Of a stretch of DNA of 64,000 nt, positions 1-9,367 are shown in pieces; the stretch's first letter is position 1, and every line of letters starts with the position of its first letter. Both the position numbers and the translations under genes were made by a program. The notes below the pieces were generated by a model. The model did not search any database and was not told where the DNA came from. It saw only the letters and a list, made by a program, of their open reading frames with translations. This DNA is from an uncultured Clostridia bacterium. Lineage in GTDB: Bacteria; Bacillota; Clostridia; Peptostreptococcales; Anaerovoracaceae. The stretch lies in the NCBI GenBank assembly GCA_938049335.1, contig CALIYX010000009.1, positions 1 to 64,000 on the forward strand. Reading direction: 5' to 3'.

Positions 1-795
1 AACGAAAGACGAACCGTTTGGGATGTACTCGATTCAAGAAGTAAAATGGCACTTTCTCTATTCTTTTCTAATATCCCAAGGGAAGAACGACTTAGGGTAA
101 AATATGTTACTATCGATATGTGGGAACCGTATAAAGATGTTGCAAGAACATACTTTCCTAACTGTGTAATAGCTGTAGATCCTTTTCATGTCATAAAGCA
201 CCTTACCCAAGGTTTTGAACGTCTTAGAATAGACTTAATGAACATGTCACCATATGGTTCAAATGCATATTATCTGCTTAAGAAATGGAGCCATCTTCTT
301 ACAAAAGATAGTGTATACCTTGATAATGACAAGGTATACAATTCACGCTTTAAATGCAAGCTTAACAGGAGAGATTTAAGAGAAATGATATTCAAGACTT
401 TTCCTGAATTATCTAAAGCGTATAGTCTTAAAGAGCTTTATAGAAATATGAATAAAGACTGCTCATATGATGATATGCTTAAAGCCTTTAAAACATCCGA
501 AATTAGGCAGTTTAATGAGTTTACAGAAATACTCATTAACTGGAGGGATGAAATTTTAAACTCATATCTTAGACCCTATGATGATAGGAAATTATCTAAC
601 TCATTCACTGAAAATGTTAACGGAAAACTGCGTACTTATCTGGCAGTATCTAGAGGAATTAGTAATTTTAATCGCTTCAGAAAGAGAGTTATCTATTCGC
701 TTTCGAAAGATGTTCAATATTCCCTAAACAATAGCCTGCACAGTGATAGTGTTCCTAAAAGAAAAAGAGGTACATACAAGAAAATTAGAGAGTAA
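1..795 (+). mobile_element. ISL3-family transposase, C-terminal part (cut by window edge)
   Basis: The reading frame is open from base 1, so the first ATG at 46 is internal and the N-terminus lies outside the window. The visible 264 residues match the DDE catalytic region of ISL3-family transposases: an aspartate in VTIDMWEPY, a second in AVDPFHVIKHL, and a late glutamate in NSFTENVNGKLR. The protein would cut and move its own IS. Codon use is A+T-rich like the defence genes that follow. I could not define the right terminal inverted repeat in the 135 bases after the stop. The frame runs unbroken to its stop, so nothing visible shows inactivation. Family call is confident; completeness is unknown. 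Confidence 0.85.
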
Positions 796-805
796 GCATT
801 CAAAA

Positions 806-834
806 AGCACTTCAGGCATATGACTTGAAGTGCT
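806..834 (+). terminator. Hairpin after the transposase gene
   Basis: A perfect 9-bp stem (806-814 with 826-834) and an 11-base loop lie 10 bases after the transposase stop. The following T-run is weak (CTTGATTTTATT). This is a plausible terminator or part of the IS end. Confidence 0.5.
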
Positions 835-874
835 CTTGATTTTATTGGTACCCACACGATAATTTAGAGTACCA

Positions 875-917
875 GAAAAACACCCTGAGTCTAACGCTAT
901 TTACGTTACCCCAGGGT
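875..917 (-). terminator. Rho-independent terminator of the STAND/cupin-Nudix/HD module
   Basis: An imperfect hairpin pairs 882-887 with 912-917 and 892-896 with 904-908. On the minus strand it is followed by GTTTTTC. It starts 15 bases after the stop of the HD-domain gene, so it ends that transcription unit. Confidence 0.7.
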
Positions 918-931
918 TTTATTCATAGCCT

Positions 932-1360
932 TTATATTGATTTTCGTCTAATCATTTCAAACATTTTAAAGGCCTCTTGAGCTTGATATGAATTTTCTCC
1001 ATACCGTTGCTTTATACCTTCAATTCTTTCTTCGATAGTTACTACATCTCCTGAAGAATCTGTTGTAATATCCATATAATTCAACAACCTAAGCTCAGCC
1101 GAATCATAATCTTCTTGAGGGATGCCATGATAGTACACTTCTTTCCAGTACTTATAGCCCTGTGCTTTTAACACTTCACCCGCCGCTTCAGCATGGTCTT
1201 CCTGCTTATCAACAAAAGCATATCCAATGTCATGTAATACCCCTAAGATATACATATCTTCCGGTTTGCAATCGAACTTCTCGCTATGCTGAATAACATA
1301 GTCTTTCATTCTTTTGGCGACTTCATTCATATGTTTCAATCTGTTATCGGTTATTTCCAT
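932..1360 (-). CDS. HD-domain protein, predicted metal-dependent phosphohydrolase
   Basis: A 142-residue single-domain protein. The HD signature is visible as VLHDIGY near residues 42-48, followed by DHAEAAGEVL, the second histidine region typical of HDIG-type domains. Family members are metal-dependent phosphohydrolases acting on nucleotides or other phosphate esters; the substrate here is unknown. The ATG at 1360 sits 6 bases after a GGAG, and an in-frame TTG one codon earlier is a less likely start. The stop of the cupin-Nudix gene lies only 3 bases upstream and a terminator follows, so this is the last gene of a three-gene unit with that gene and a STAND ATPase. The context suggests a nucleotide-directed conflict or signalling role, which is inference. 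Confidence 0.75.
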   Translation of the reverse strand: MEITDNRLKHMNEVAKRMKDYVIQHSEKFDCKPEDMYILGVLHDIGYAFVDKQEDHAEAAGEVLKAQGYKYWKEVYYHGIPQEDYDSAELRLLNYMDITTDSSGDVVTIEERIEGIKQRYGENSYQAQEAFKMFEMIRRKSI

Positions 1361-1363
1361 CAA

Positions 1364-2257
1364 TTACTCCATATTCTTCTTACCTGTTGTAATGTACTCA
1401 ACAACATCTCTGAGTCTCCTTTTCTGGGAATCCGCCATTGGATACATTTGAACTTCATCAATACTTATCCACTTGTATTCTTTAGACTCGTTATCAATCT
1501 CTATTGTAGTAGTATTTACCTCTCCATAATAAACTATAGTAAACTCACGTCTAACCTCTCCATCTGAATACTCGATTCTTATATTCGGATCCGTATAAGT
1601 CCCTATAATATCCTTTACTACAACATTTATCCCTGCTTCCTCTTTAACTTCTCTCACAGCACAGTCTATTAAACTTTCATTTAACTCCAAAGTGCCTCCT
1701 GGGAGCGTCCACTTTGAGTTGTCTGTCCTTTTAAGCATTAAGATTCGATTATCATTTACAATAGCAACAGCAGCTGCCGGGCGTATTGAGTTTGCTTCAG
1801 GCATTTCAGGCAAATGCGCATAGTCTTTCCTTTTGCCCTTCAGCCCTTCTTCATACCATTCCTTTACTAAATCGCTTAATTCAACTACATGCTTGTCATT
1901 TACCGAAGGAACTTTCATAAACAAGATAGTTGTTCCTGCTCTAGCTTTTTGTGCATAAGCGGTTCCGTTTTCAATACAGTAAAAATCTCCGGCTTTAAAC
2001 TCATATTCCTCTCCGGTGTTAACATCCATATATTTTGTCCAGCCAGAAATCATATATTGATACTCTACTGCATCTGTATGATAATGGGCGTCCTCTGTTG
2101 TATATTTCGAGTAGTTCGTAATGCCAATCTCTACATCATTTTTCTTTATATGATTAAGCTTTTGTGGTATTTTTAGGTCCCCAACCAAGTATTGTCTACG
2201 GACACCTTCAAGTGAAGAAGCAATATCCTTTTTTCCAATTTTAATGATAGCCCCCAT
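1364..2257 (-). CDS. Cupin-Nudix fusion protein
   Basis: A 297-residue protein with two domains. Residues about 35-120 form a cupin barrel (HYHTDAVEYQY, then EFKAGDFYCIENGT), a fold that usually binds a metal or small ligand. Residues about 165-290 form a Nudix hydrolase with a complete Nudix box at about 187-210: a GG pair, then REVKEEAGI with the metal-binding glutamates intact. Nudix enzymes hydrolyse nucleoside diphosphates linked to another moiety, and the cupin could supply substrate or signal recognition. The start follows a clear GGAGG. It lies 18 bases after the STAND ATPase and 3 bases before the HD gene, so the three are surely co-transcribed. The substrate is not known to me. Confidence 0.8.
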   Translation of the reverse strand: MGAIIKIGKKDIASSLEGVRRQYLVGDLKIPQKLNHIKKNDVEIGITNYSKYTTEDAHYHTDAVEYQYMISGWTKYMDVNTGEEYEFKAGDFYCIENGTAYAQKARAGTTILFMKVPSVNDKHVVELSDLVKEWYEEGLKGKRKDYAHLPEMPEANSIRPAAAVAIVNDNRILMLKRTDNSKWTLPGGTLELNESLIDCAVREVKEEAGINVVVKDIIGTYTDPNIRIEYSDGEVRREFTIVYYGEVNTTTIEIDNESKEYKWISIDEVQMYPMADSQKRRLRDVVEYITTGKKNME

Positions 2258-2275
2258 AATTATTTCCTCCGTTTT

Positions 2276-4732
2276 TTACAGGAAAAAGAGTTGTAAATAC
2301 TCAGGTTCCTGTGTCATTAACGAGTTCAAAACCGAAATATTATACTGATATTCCATATCTGAAGCTCTAGCGAATGTATTGTCATATCTCTCTTGATCTA
2401 ATCCATTGCCTTGCTTTAGCTGCGTCAAGAGTCTTAGAGTATCAGTATTAATTAGTCCCCAGACATGATTTAAATTAGAATAGATATCGTATGCACTATT
2501 AAACAAATCTTCTGCTTCGTCATAGTTTTTTCTCTCTGCTTGTATGACACCTTTTCCAATTAGTGAGTGTGATTTCCAGCCTAGTAAAGAAGCTTCAGTT
2601 GAAAATTTATCAACGATTTCAAAACATGAGTATGCGTCATCATATAATCCAAGTTTTCTATATACTTCACCTTTAGACCCCATTAAGTACATCTTATAAC
2701 GTGAATCAATATTACTTTCATCAGGAATATACTCTTCAATCATCGCAATAGCATCTTCACATCTTCCTGAATATATTAATAAGTCAACAATCTTCCTTGT
2801 CGTTCTGTGAATGAAATCATTTAATGTATATTCTTTTGCATAGGTCATTGACTTATTAAGCCATTTTTCTGCTTCTTCAAATTTACCTGACAGTACACCT
2901 AAATTTCCTCCAATTAAGAACAGAAGCTCATTGTAAATTTCGGGGTAATCCTCAGCTTTTGTATTAATAATAAGTTCTTTTGCATCAGCTATCAGAGGAT
3001 CAACAGGCTTATAAAACATACTGTGATGAATTTGACGTACGCTCATTTTTATGCATTGTTCATCACTAATTCGTTTTTCCAACGGAACATCTTCAAGATA
3101 ATCAATGCATATGTTTACCGCCGTATCATAATTACCACCAAGATGCATAATGTCTATGTATACATTAACCAGTTCTATCGGTAAGGCTTTAAGTGTATAT
3201 TTTTTTATTAAAGCTCCTATGACCTGTATCAGTGAGCTTCCGTCTCCTCGTTTCTGCACTTGATAGATGATATCAATCGGCTTAGTTCTATTCTTTGTAC
3301 CCAAATCATCCTTAAATAACCAGTCTATAAACTCAGCGATATTAAGTGTTGATTGCGCATGATAAAACATATCTATAAAGGATCTCTTATCAAATTGATC
3401 TTTTACAACGCTTTGATAATATTTTCTGATTGAGATGTGAACATCACGAATTAGATCTCCATGAGCATGTTTTAATACTTCATCTCGGACAATGCTATGA
3501 ATATAATATCGATTGTCTGCATCTGACTTAGTAACAAATGAATATCTATTAAGCTGCTCAAAATCTGTATCCGAAAAATGAATATTGTACTCTCTTATTA
3601 ACTCCTTAAACAGGTTAGCATCATATGAATTTGCCACAGATAGAATGCGTAATACCGATATAACATCCTTGTCTAAATTGTATAGGAAGCGCTCAACTAT
3701 CCTTGGATAGTCGCCATTGAAGTCACTCGCTGTCGGTTCCTGTCCATCATTTTTCATATTGAAATAGGTCTCTGACATCAAATAGAGAATAAGCGGAAGC
3801 CCTCTACTGCTGACAAGAATCGCATCGATTATCTCATCACTTGATATACCAACTCTTCGCAAATATTCTTTTGAATAATCATCATCAAATTCTGTTAACT
3901 GATATTGATCTATGAGCCCTTCCCAATCAGGCCATATTAACTTATCTCTCCCAAATATAAGCACAAGTAAGTTATTGAATTGTTCGCTAGGAAAATAGGA
4001 AATAATATCTTGTACCCAGCGTTCATTTCTACTTCTATGAACTTCATCTAACACGTTTTCATTTAATGCCTCAAAAGTATCGAAAACTATTAGTATCTTA
4101 GACTTGGGATTTTTCTTTAAGAACTGCCCCAGGTCATATGAAAAGAATAGCGGTAGCATCTCTTCTATTTCGTCAGTAGTACTGTCCGCAAAACTTTTTA
4201 GCGTTTCCTTAACATCGTCTTCTGCTCTACTACTAATAAATTTGCGAGAGGCCCTCTCAATAATTTCTGCAGTGATAGCTGTGATTCCATTATCCAAAAT
4301 CCCTAAGATATTTAGGCCAATATTAACAATACTATTCTCAGAAATTAAATCTTTTTCTCTAGAATAGTTTTCATTCGGATACTTCTTCTTATAGTAAATC
4401 GCATAGGCCAGTTCAAACGTCTTAAAATCCACCTTTGCACTGCAACTGTCAACGAGGTTAAGAATTCCTTTCTCAAGATTCCGATTTTCCGATGGGTTTA
4501 GATCAAGATACATATAAACTGATTTATCATCGTTTTCGACATGCATTCTGCACAATTCTTTCCTAAGAGTTGATTTGCCGACGCCTCCAACCCCATAAAA
4601 AGATATAATATTGTATTCTTTGTCATTAGAAGAACATTTATCCAAATAGAATTGTTTAGCTATTTCTCTATCGATAAAACTCTCTTCTACATGATATTTC
4701 TTTTTTTTAAATGAATGTTTTGGTCTTACCAT
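2276..4732 (-). CDS. STAND (NB-ARC/AAA-like) ATPase with C-terminal TPR-like repeats
   Basis: An 818-residue protein. The Walker A motif GVGGVGKST is at residues 47-55, Walker B ILIVFD near 213-218, and an RGLPL segment like the NB-ARC GLPL motif near 309. A winged-helix-like region follows, and from about residue 500 to the end there are paired helices resembling tetratricopeptide repeats. STAND proteins of this layout are nucleotide-dependent switches in which the repeat tail senses a ligand and the NTPase oligomerises. No separate N-terminal effector (TIR, nuclease, protease) is visible, because the P-loop begins within 50 residues of the start. The Nudix and HD enzymes encoded just downstream are therefore candidate effectors. 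The start is supported by GAGG upstream. It sits beside a Gabija operon on the same strand. Confidence 0.8.
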   Translation of the reverse strand: MVRPKHSFKKKKYHVEESFIDREIAKQFYLDKCSSNDKEYNIISFYGVGGVGKSTLRKELCRMHVENDDKSVYMYLDLNPSENRNLEKGILNLVDSCSAKVDFKTFELAYAIYYKKKYPNENYSREKDLISENSIVNIGLNILGILDNGITAITAEIIERASRKFISSRAEDDVKETLKSFADSTTDEIEEMLPLFFSYDLGQFLKKNPKSKILIVFDTFEALNENVLDEVHRSRNERWVQDIISYFPSEQFNNLLVLIFGRDKLIWPDWEGLIDQYQLTEFDDDYSKEYLRRVGISSDEIIDAILVSSRGLPLILYLMSETYFNMKNDGQEPTASDFNGDYPRIVERFLYNLDKDVISVLRILSVANSYDANLFKELIREYNIHFSDTDFEQLNRYSFVTKSDADNRYYIHSIVRDEVLKHAHGDLIRDVHISIRKYYQSVVKDQFDKRSFIDMFYHAQSTLNIAEFIDWLFKDDLGTKNRTKPIDIIYQVQKRGDGSSLIQVIGALIKKYTLKALPIELVNVYIDIMHLGGNYDTAVNICIDYLEDVPLEKRISDEQCIKMSVRQIHHSMFYKPVDPLIADAKELIINTKAEDYPEIYNELLFLIGGNLGVLSGKFEEAEKWLNKSMTYAKEYTLNDFIHRTTRKIVDLLIYSGRCEDAIAMIEEYIPDESNIDSRYKMYLMGSKGEVYRKLGLYDDAYSCFEIVDKFSTEASLLGWKSHSLIGKGVIQAERKNYDEAEDLFNSAYDIYSNLNHVWGLINTDTLRLLTQLKQGNGLDQERYDNTFARASDMEYQYNISVLNSLMTQEPEYLQLFFL

Positions 4733-5084
4733 TGCAACCTCATTTACTTAGTACATTAAAATGTTCATCTCTCCAAATCTTATTGATTCCCTTGATAATT
4801 TTAGAAACATACTTCTTAAGTACTCCTCCTACCACAACTCTAATCGCCGAGAGGAGGCAACAGCTATGTCTGGCAACATTCTACAATTGAACGATGACCA
4901 GCTGCCTGACGGCCGGTACTGCTTATCATCCGGGCTATTTGGCAAAAATTATATCGCAGGAAAATCTGTCAACCATTATTGATAATATCACCCATTTCTT
5001 TCGGTTTATTTTAATATAAAGGAAGATTTCTTTTCCATAAAAGGCATACCTGCCATAGTTCACATTTTTTAAACTCAACTTTTC
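4733..5084. other. 352-bp gap between the STAND module and gajB, with a composition anomaly
   Basis: The gap holds the start region of the minus-strand STAND gene and one short plus-strand reading frame (4866-4982). Bases about 4843-4935 are visibly richer in G+C than the A+T-rich genes on both sides, so this patch probably came from elsewhere. I saw no terminal repeats or RNA gene. Confidence 0.5.
4866..4982 (+). CDS. Possible 38-residue small protein, unrecognised
   Basis: The frame starts MSGNILQLNDDQLPDGRY and ends in NHY before TGA. A textbook Shine-Dalgarno GAGGAGG (4851-4857) lies 8 bases before the ATG. The sequence CCTCCT at 4824-4829 is complementary to AGGAGG at 4852-4857, so the ribosome site could be hidden in a hairpin. 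It is the only plus-strand frame with a strong start in this accessory block. It may be a real regulated peptide, or the N-terminal scrap of a longer mobile-element gene, since its composition differs from the neighbours. I do not recognise a family. Confidence 0.35.
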   Translation: MSGNILQLNDDQLPDGRYCLSSGLFGKNYIAGKSVNHY

Positions 5085-6857
5085 CTATAATTTTTCCATT
5101 TTGGTAAAAATGTCTTCAATTTGGAACTCATCAAATTCAAATTCTATCGCAACCATCTCATCAGTTGATGTAAGTGGTTTTCCATTCAATGTAGTCCTAC
5201 CTTGTTCCGAAAATAAATATAAATTTTTCTTTGCCCGTGAGCAAACCACGTATAGCATTTTTTTAGTTTCATCTTCTCTATATTGTTTTGATTGCCGACA
5301 TATCGTATCCCAGTGTGGAATATATCCATTTAGAATACCAAATGCTATAACTGTATCATATTCTTCTCCTTTTACACCATGAAATGTATTTATTACCACA
5401 CCCTCTTTTTCTTTGAAGCATTGTTTAAAGGTATCAATACTTGTAGATAAATCATACCGCTCTACTCTATCATTAATTTTTGCAATAAAACTGTTATAGG
5501 ATTTTTGTAGAGATTGCTCTTGACTCAAATTGACTTCAAAAATATGAAAGAACTTAATAATCGATTTTTGAAGATAATCCAAGCCATTCTCTTCTTCACA
5601 CAATAAAGAATTAACTACCTTTAGAATCATAAATGTATCTACTTTTTCGGGTAGTTTTATTTTGTACTCTTCCGATAAAATTTCAACTATTTCATTTGCG
5701 ATTTTTTTCCTAATCCATGTCTTTTTTCCAGGTTCAGTAAATAATAGCCTTGAAAACAGAAAAAATACATTCATAGGATCATACTTTATTGGAGTAATAT
5801 CCGGTGCATCAAATTTTACATCAGGTAAAAGTGTCTTCATTTGTTTTGATAATGGAAATAATAACCACCATTGTGGGGCAATAATACATATTTCGTTCTC
5901 AGGAATCCCCTCAAATATCCGCCTTTTTACAATTTGAGCTATTCCTTCAAACAAATCTGTTTTATTAATTGTATTATTATAAACTAAGCAACCCATTTCA
6001 TTTTTAAATTCAGAAACTGCATATATTGGAACATACTTCAGCTGAAAATTAGAATAATAATTAATTATGCGCTGAGTTGTGCGATAACAACCATCTAATT
6101 TTTCTTCTTTAAAAGCAACCCCAAACTCTAATTCTAATTCTTCTGATGTTTTTGCAATACCACCAAGTGCACCATAAATAGCTTGATCTGTGTCTCCTAC
6201 AAAAGTTAATAATATTTTTTTATTAGCCGATACTATACAGCCCAATATACCATACTGTAATTCATTCGTATCTTGATACTCGTCAACTAAGATTGATCTT
6301 GTAACTCCACCAATATTCTCTGCAATAAATGGACAGGTCTTAACTAACTCAAAGGATATTTTTAATATATCATTAAAGTCAATCTCTTTCTCAGCTAATA
6401 ACTTTTCTTCATACTTGTTCACAATTTCAGGAAAATCAAATGGTTTATTATAACCAATGTCTATACCAAGATTCTTAACAATTTCATCTACATATTGACT
6501 TTGTACATACTCATCAATAATATGATATCCTTTTTTTAATCGATTATGGTACATTGTATACGGTCTGATAATAAATTCGAGGCAAAACTGATGTATTGTC
6601 CCTACCCACACTTTATCTTCCGGAATATCCATTTTCTCCAACCGCTCTCTGATTTCATCAGCAGCTCTATTTGTGTATGTAATTGCAATATTTATTTTTT
6701 TTGAAAGCTCATATTTTTTTATTATATATGCTAGCTTATAAGTTAATGTTCTTGTTTTACCACTTCCTGGACAAGCCTTAAGCAAAATGTTACTACCTTC
6801 AATACATACCTTTTTCTGTTGTGGATTCAATTGCTCTAAAAAAAGCATATCTTCCAT
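5085..6857 (-). CDS. gajB: GajB-like UvrD/PcrA-family (SF1) helicase of a Gabija system
   Basis: A 590-residue SF1 helicase. Visible motifs in order are the Q-motif LNPQQKKV (residues 10-17), Walker A ACPGSGKT (28-35), Walker B/motif II VDEYQDTNELQ, motif III GDTDQAIYGALGG, a YRTT segment, motif V TFHGVKGEEYDTV and motif VI YVVCSRAKK. The whole helicase core is present. In Gabija, GajB is the UvrD-like partner that docks on the GajA nuclease and acts with it against phage DNA. The gene starts in a TAATG overlap with the gajA stop, so the two are translationally coupled. It is somewhat longer than the roughly 500-residue reference GajB I recall. A plain repair helicase is the alternative, but the pairing argues against it. 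Confidence 0.85.
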   Translation of the reverse strand: MEDMLFLEQLNPQQKKVCIEGSNILLKACPGSGKTRTLTYKLAYIIKKYELSKKINIAITYTNRAADEIRERLEKMDIPEDKVWVGTIHQFCLEFIIRPYTMYHNRLKKGYHIIDEYVQSQYVDEIVKNLGIDIGYNKPFDFPEIVNKYEEKLLAEKEIDFNDILKISFELVKTCPFIAENIGGVTRSILVDEYQDTNELQYGILGCIVSANKKILLTFVGDTDQAIYGALGGIAKTSEELELEFGVAFKEEKLDGCYRTTQRIINYYSNFQLKYVPIYAVSEFKNEMGCLVYNNTINKTDLFEGIAQIVKRRIFEGIPENEICIIAPQWWLLFPLSKQMKTLLPDVKFDAPDITPIKYDPMNVFFLFSRLLFTEPGKKTWIRKKIANEIVEILSEEYKIKLPEKVDTFMILKVVNSLLCEEENGLDYLQKSIIKFFHIFEVNLSQEQSLQKSYNSFIAKINDRVERYDLSTSIDTFKQCFKEKEGVVINTFHGVKGEEYDTVIAFGILNGYIPHWDTICRQSKQYREDETKKMLYVVCSRAKKNLYLFSEQGRTTLNGKPLTSTDEMVAIEFEFDEFQIEDIFTKMEKL

Positions 6858-9022
6858 TATTCACACCAACTTTCACAATATTTATCAACCTCAATTAATA
6901 ATTTTGATACAATATCGTCTTCATATGCAGCTCTAAAATCCTGAATACAACATTTTTTTTCTTTAACATCTGTTAGCATCTGAAATTTTTCTTTTAATTT
7001 AATACTGTCCTCAGTTTCCTCATACTGATTTAATGAATATTCAACTATCTTAAATATAATATCAACATTTATTATTTCTCTACTTGCAAATGCAATAGCA
7101 GCTAATATATACTGTGGTATGCAAACCGCACTATCAATATAATTTGATAAAATGGTTGCATACCACCCTTTTCCCATATCTCTTGCTAATGTTAAAATCG
7201 TATTAGCACAATCTACATCAGAGCCAGTATCTATATTATTTTTATGTTCTTTTATTGTGTAATCTCTACTATAATTCAACTCTATAACTTCATTGATATA
7301 TTCCTTATTTTGCCTATTATTGGTCAAAGCAAAATCAATTTCTAATGTATGAGGAGCATAGAAAGACTTTACCCATATATTTCTGTCATATAGCATTTCT
7401 AGCTTTTCTTTTCTACTTTCTCCTCTTTTTTGAGCTTGCATCTTATAAAAACTACTATTACTTTCTACTATTTGAACATCTTCATCAGTAATAATTGCGC
7501 ATGATCTATTTATTCTTATATCTGCAAATAGACTCGCAATATATTCAAAGGATACGCTTCCTACATTTATGAGTCCAATTCCAAGCTCATCCAAAGAAAC
7601 TCCAAAAGCACTTTTTACAATATTAGGAATTAAAATTTCTTCTCCATCTCCTTCTACTAAAATAACCCCTTTCGAAAAGAGCAATACTGTGCGCTTTGCA
7701 TCCAGATAGCGTTCAATACAATTTGATAATGTTAAGTTCTTTAGGTTAAGAAATTCTTCACCAAACTTGTCTAGCCCATTATTTGGTTGCATTGAAATAC
7801 TTTTATTATCCAACGATTTCAAAATATTTATATTTTTGATATTCGAAACTTCAGCCAAATGTGTTGAATGGGTAGTAGTTATTATTTGGGTATAATCCTT
7901 TGCCACTTTTAACTTATCAAACAAAGTTCTTTGAATATGTGTATGAATATGCGCCTCTGGCTCCTCAATAATCATAATGTTTATAAGTTCTCTCGTTCTA
8001 TTGATTTCATATTCAACTATTTTCAAAGCCATATAAATCATATTTAGATGTCCTAATCCTAAAGACTCTATATCATTCTGTTTTGATGGTTTTAAAAATA
8101 AATATCGTGATAATGATTTTAAATCATCCTTCATCCCAGATTCTAAAATGATTTCTGGAGAATACACCATTCCTATCATGTCCAATAATTTCTCATTAAT
8201 TTTCTTACCAACAAGTTCTACTTGCTCGACTTCAGATATGGATTTGTTCAAATTCATAATTTCGTCTTTAATTGAGCTGATTTCTGATTCTTTTATCAAT
8301 GATTCTACTGATTCAATAATTCTTCTGATAGGGTTTTTAGGCTTTTTTAATTCACTTTCTACATCTCGTAAAGCATCAACAAATACCACTGATATATGAT
8401 CATGTACATCCGCTATATTTAATTTACATCCTAAAATTTCATCATCATCTTCGTCAGGATTTGTACATTGTCCGTTATCTAAATCTCCAACAATTTTTTT
8501 GTATATTGTTTCATTTATAAAATCCGTTTGTGCTCGACTTGTAAAATAAAATTCATAATCTGCAATTCTTATTTTATTCCGCTCTTCTTCAAATTTTATC
8601 GGATCGGTAATTTCACTTAATTTTTTTCTTATTTGCTTTTGTGGACGAATAAAAAGAGAAATTACGCCAATATTATCATCTCCACTTTTTATATAGGATT
8701 TCAGAAAATCCTCATTCTCATTACTAGGCACTAGTTCTGCGCATATCTCCGTTTGTTTATCCACAGATGTAATGTTTCCAAATACTGCCGAAAAAATTAT
8801 CCAATGTCCTTTCCAGTTATTCAAAGTGTCCGAAAAATCATTATCCTTAAGTCGTTTTGTGTTATAGTAGTATGAATCATCCAACAATATGCGAAGAGCT
8901 GTCATTGCATTTGATTTTCCAGAATCATTTTCCCCAATAATTGTATTTACTCCTTCAACGAAAGAAAAATGTGTAGCTCTTAAATTTTTGTAATTTACAA
9001 CTTGAAAATGATTTAAATACAT
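6857..9022 (-). CDS. gajA: GajA-like OLD-family ATPase-TOPRIM nuclease of a Gabija system
   Basis: A 721-residue protein. The N-terminal ABC-like ATPase has Walker A GENDSGKS (residues 30-37), a signature-like SLGLGHLN, Walker B IMIIEEPEAHIH and the switch TTHSTHL. The C-terminal TOPRIM domain begins with ILVEGDGEE (catalytic glutamate), followed by IITDEDV carrying the acidic metal ligands. This is the architecture of class 2 OLD nucleases. Paired with an adjacent UvrD-like helicase it defines Gabija, in which GajA nicks DNA when cellular nucleotides fall during phage replication (known for the family). A strong AAGGAG precedes the ATG. It is first in the operon and longer than the about 580-residue reference GajA I recall. 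Confidence 0.87.
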   Translation of the reverse strand: MYLNHFQVVNYKNLRATHFSFVEGVNTIIGENDSGKSNAMTALRILLDDSYYYNTKRLKDNDFSDTLNNWKGHWIIFSAVFGNITSVDKQTEICAELVPSNENEDFLKSYIKSGDDNIGVISLFIRPQKQIRKKLSEITDPIKFEEERNKIRIADYEFYFTSRAQTDFINETIYKKIVGDLDNGQCTNPDEDDDEILGCKLNIADVHDHISVVFVDALRDVESELKKPKNPIRRIIESVESLIKESEISSIKDEIMNLNKSISEVEQVELVGKKINEKLLDMIGMVYSPEIILESGMKDDLKSLSRYLFLKPSKQNDIESLGLGHLNMIYMALKIVEYEINRTRELINIMIIEEPEAHIHTHIQRTLFDKLKVAKDYTQIITTTHSTHLAEVSNIKNINILKSLDNKSISMQPNNGLDKFGEEFLNLKNLTLSNCIERYLDAKRTVLLFSKGVILVEGDGEEILIPNIVKSAFGVSLDELGIGLINVGSVSFEYIASLFADIRINRSCAIITDEDVQIVESNSSFYKMQAQKRGESRKEKLEMLYDRNIWVKSFYAPHTLEIDFALTNNRQNKEYINEVIELNYSRDYTIKEHKNNIDTGSDVDCANTILTLARDMGKGWYATILSNYIDSAVCIPQYILAAIAFASREIINVDIIFKIVEYSLNQYEETEDSIKLKEKFQMLTDVKEKKCCIQDFRAAYEDDIVSKLLIEVDKYCESWCE

Positions 9023-9367
9023 ATATTCAACTCCTTTTTTTACTTTAATTTTTATTCCCCCAGCAACTCATTCACCATTTTAAACGGTCACATCTCTAAT
9101 AGCGTCTACTTGCATATTTGTAGGATAGTTGTTCGTTGGTAGGATTTTTTAAGCGATACTCTTTAATTGCCCCTGTATGGATTTTACAGTTAATCTTTAA
9201 AATTTCTCGATTAAGATTTCAACCTAATGATAATTTTTAGTTTTTATATGATTTAAGTTTTTGCAATCTTGAATTACGCGCATCAAAACAGTATTACCAA
9301 AGGGTTTTGGCTCCGTTCAATCGCTGAAACTCACTGTTTGCAGCAATAACATATTTGCTTCTGTTAA
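9023..9367. other. A+T-rich leader region upstream of gajA
   Basis: About 345 bases with no convincing gene on either strand. It must contain the gajA promoter, but I could not pick one pair of hexamers over others. Bases after about 9280 become less A+T-rich as the repeat region begins. Confidence 0.4.

Noticed and set aside
1286..2176. Plus-strand open frames opposite the cupin-Nudix and HD genes
   Set aside because: They lack ribosome sites and recognisable domains and mirror the real minus-strand genes.
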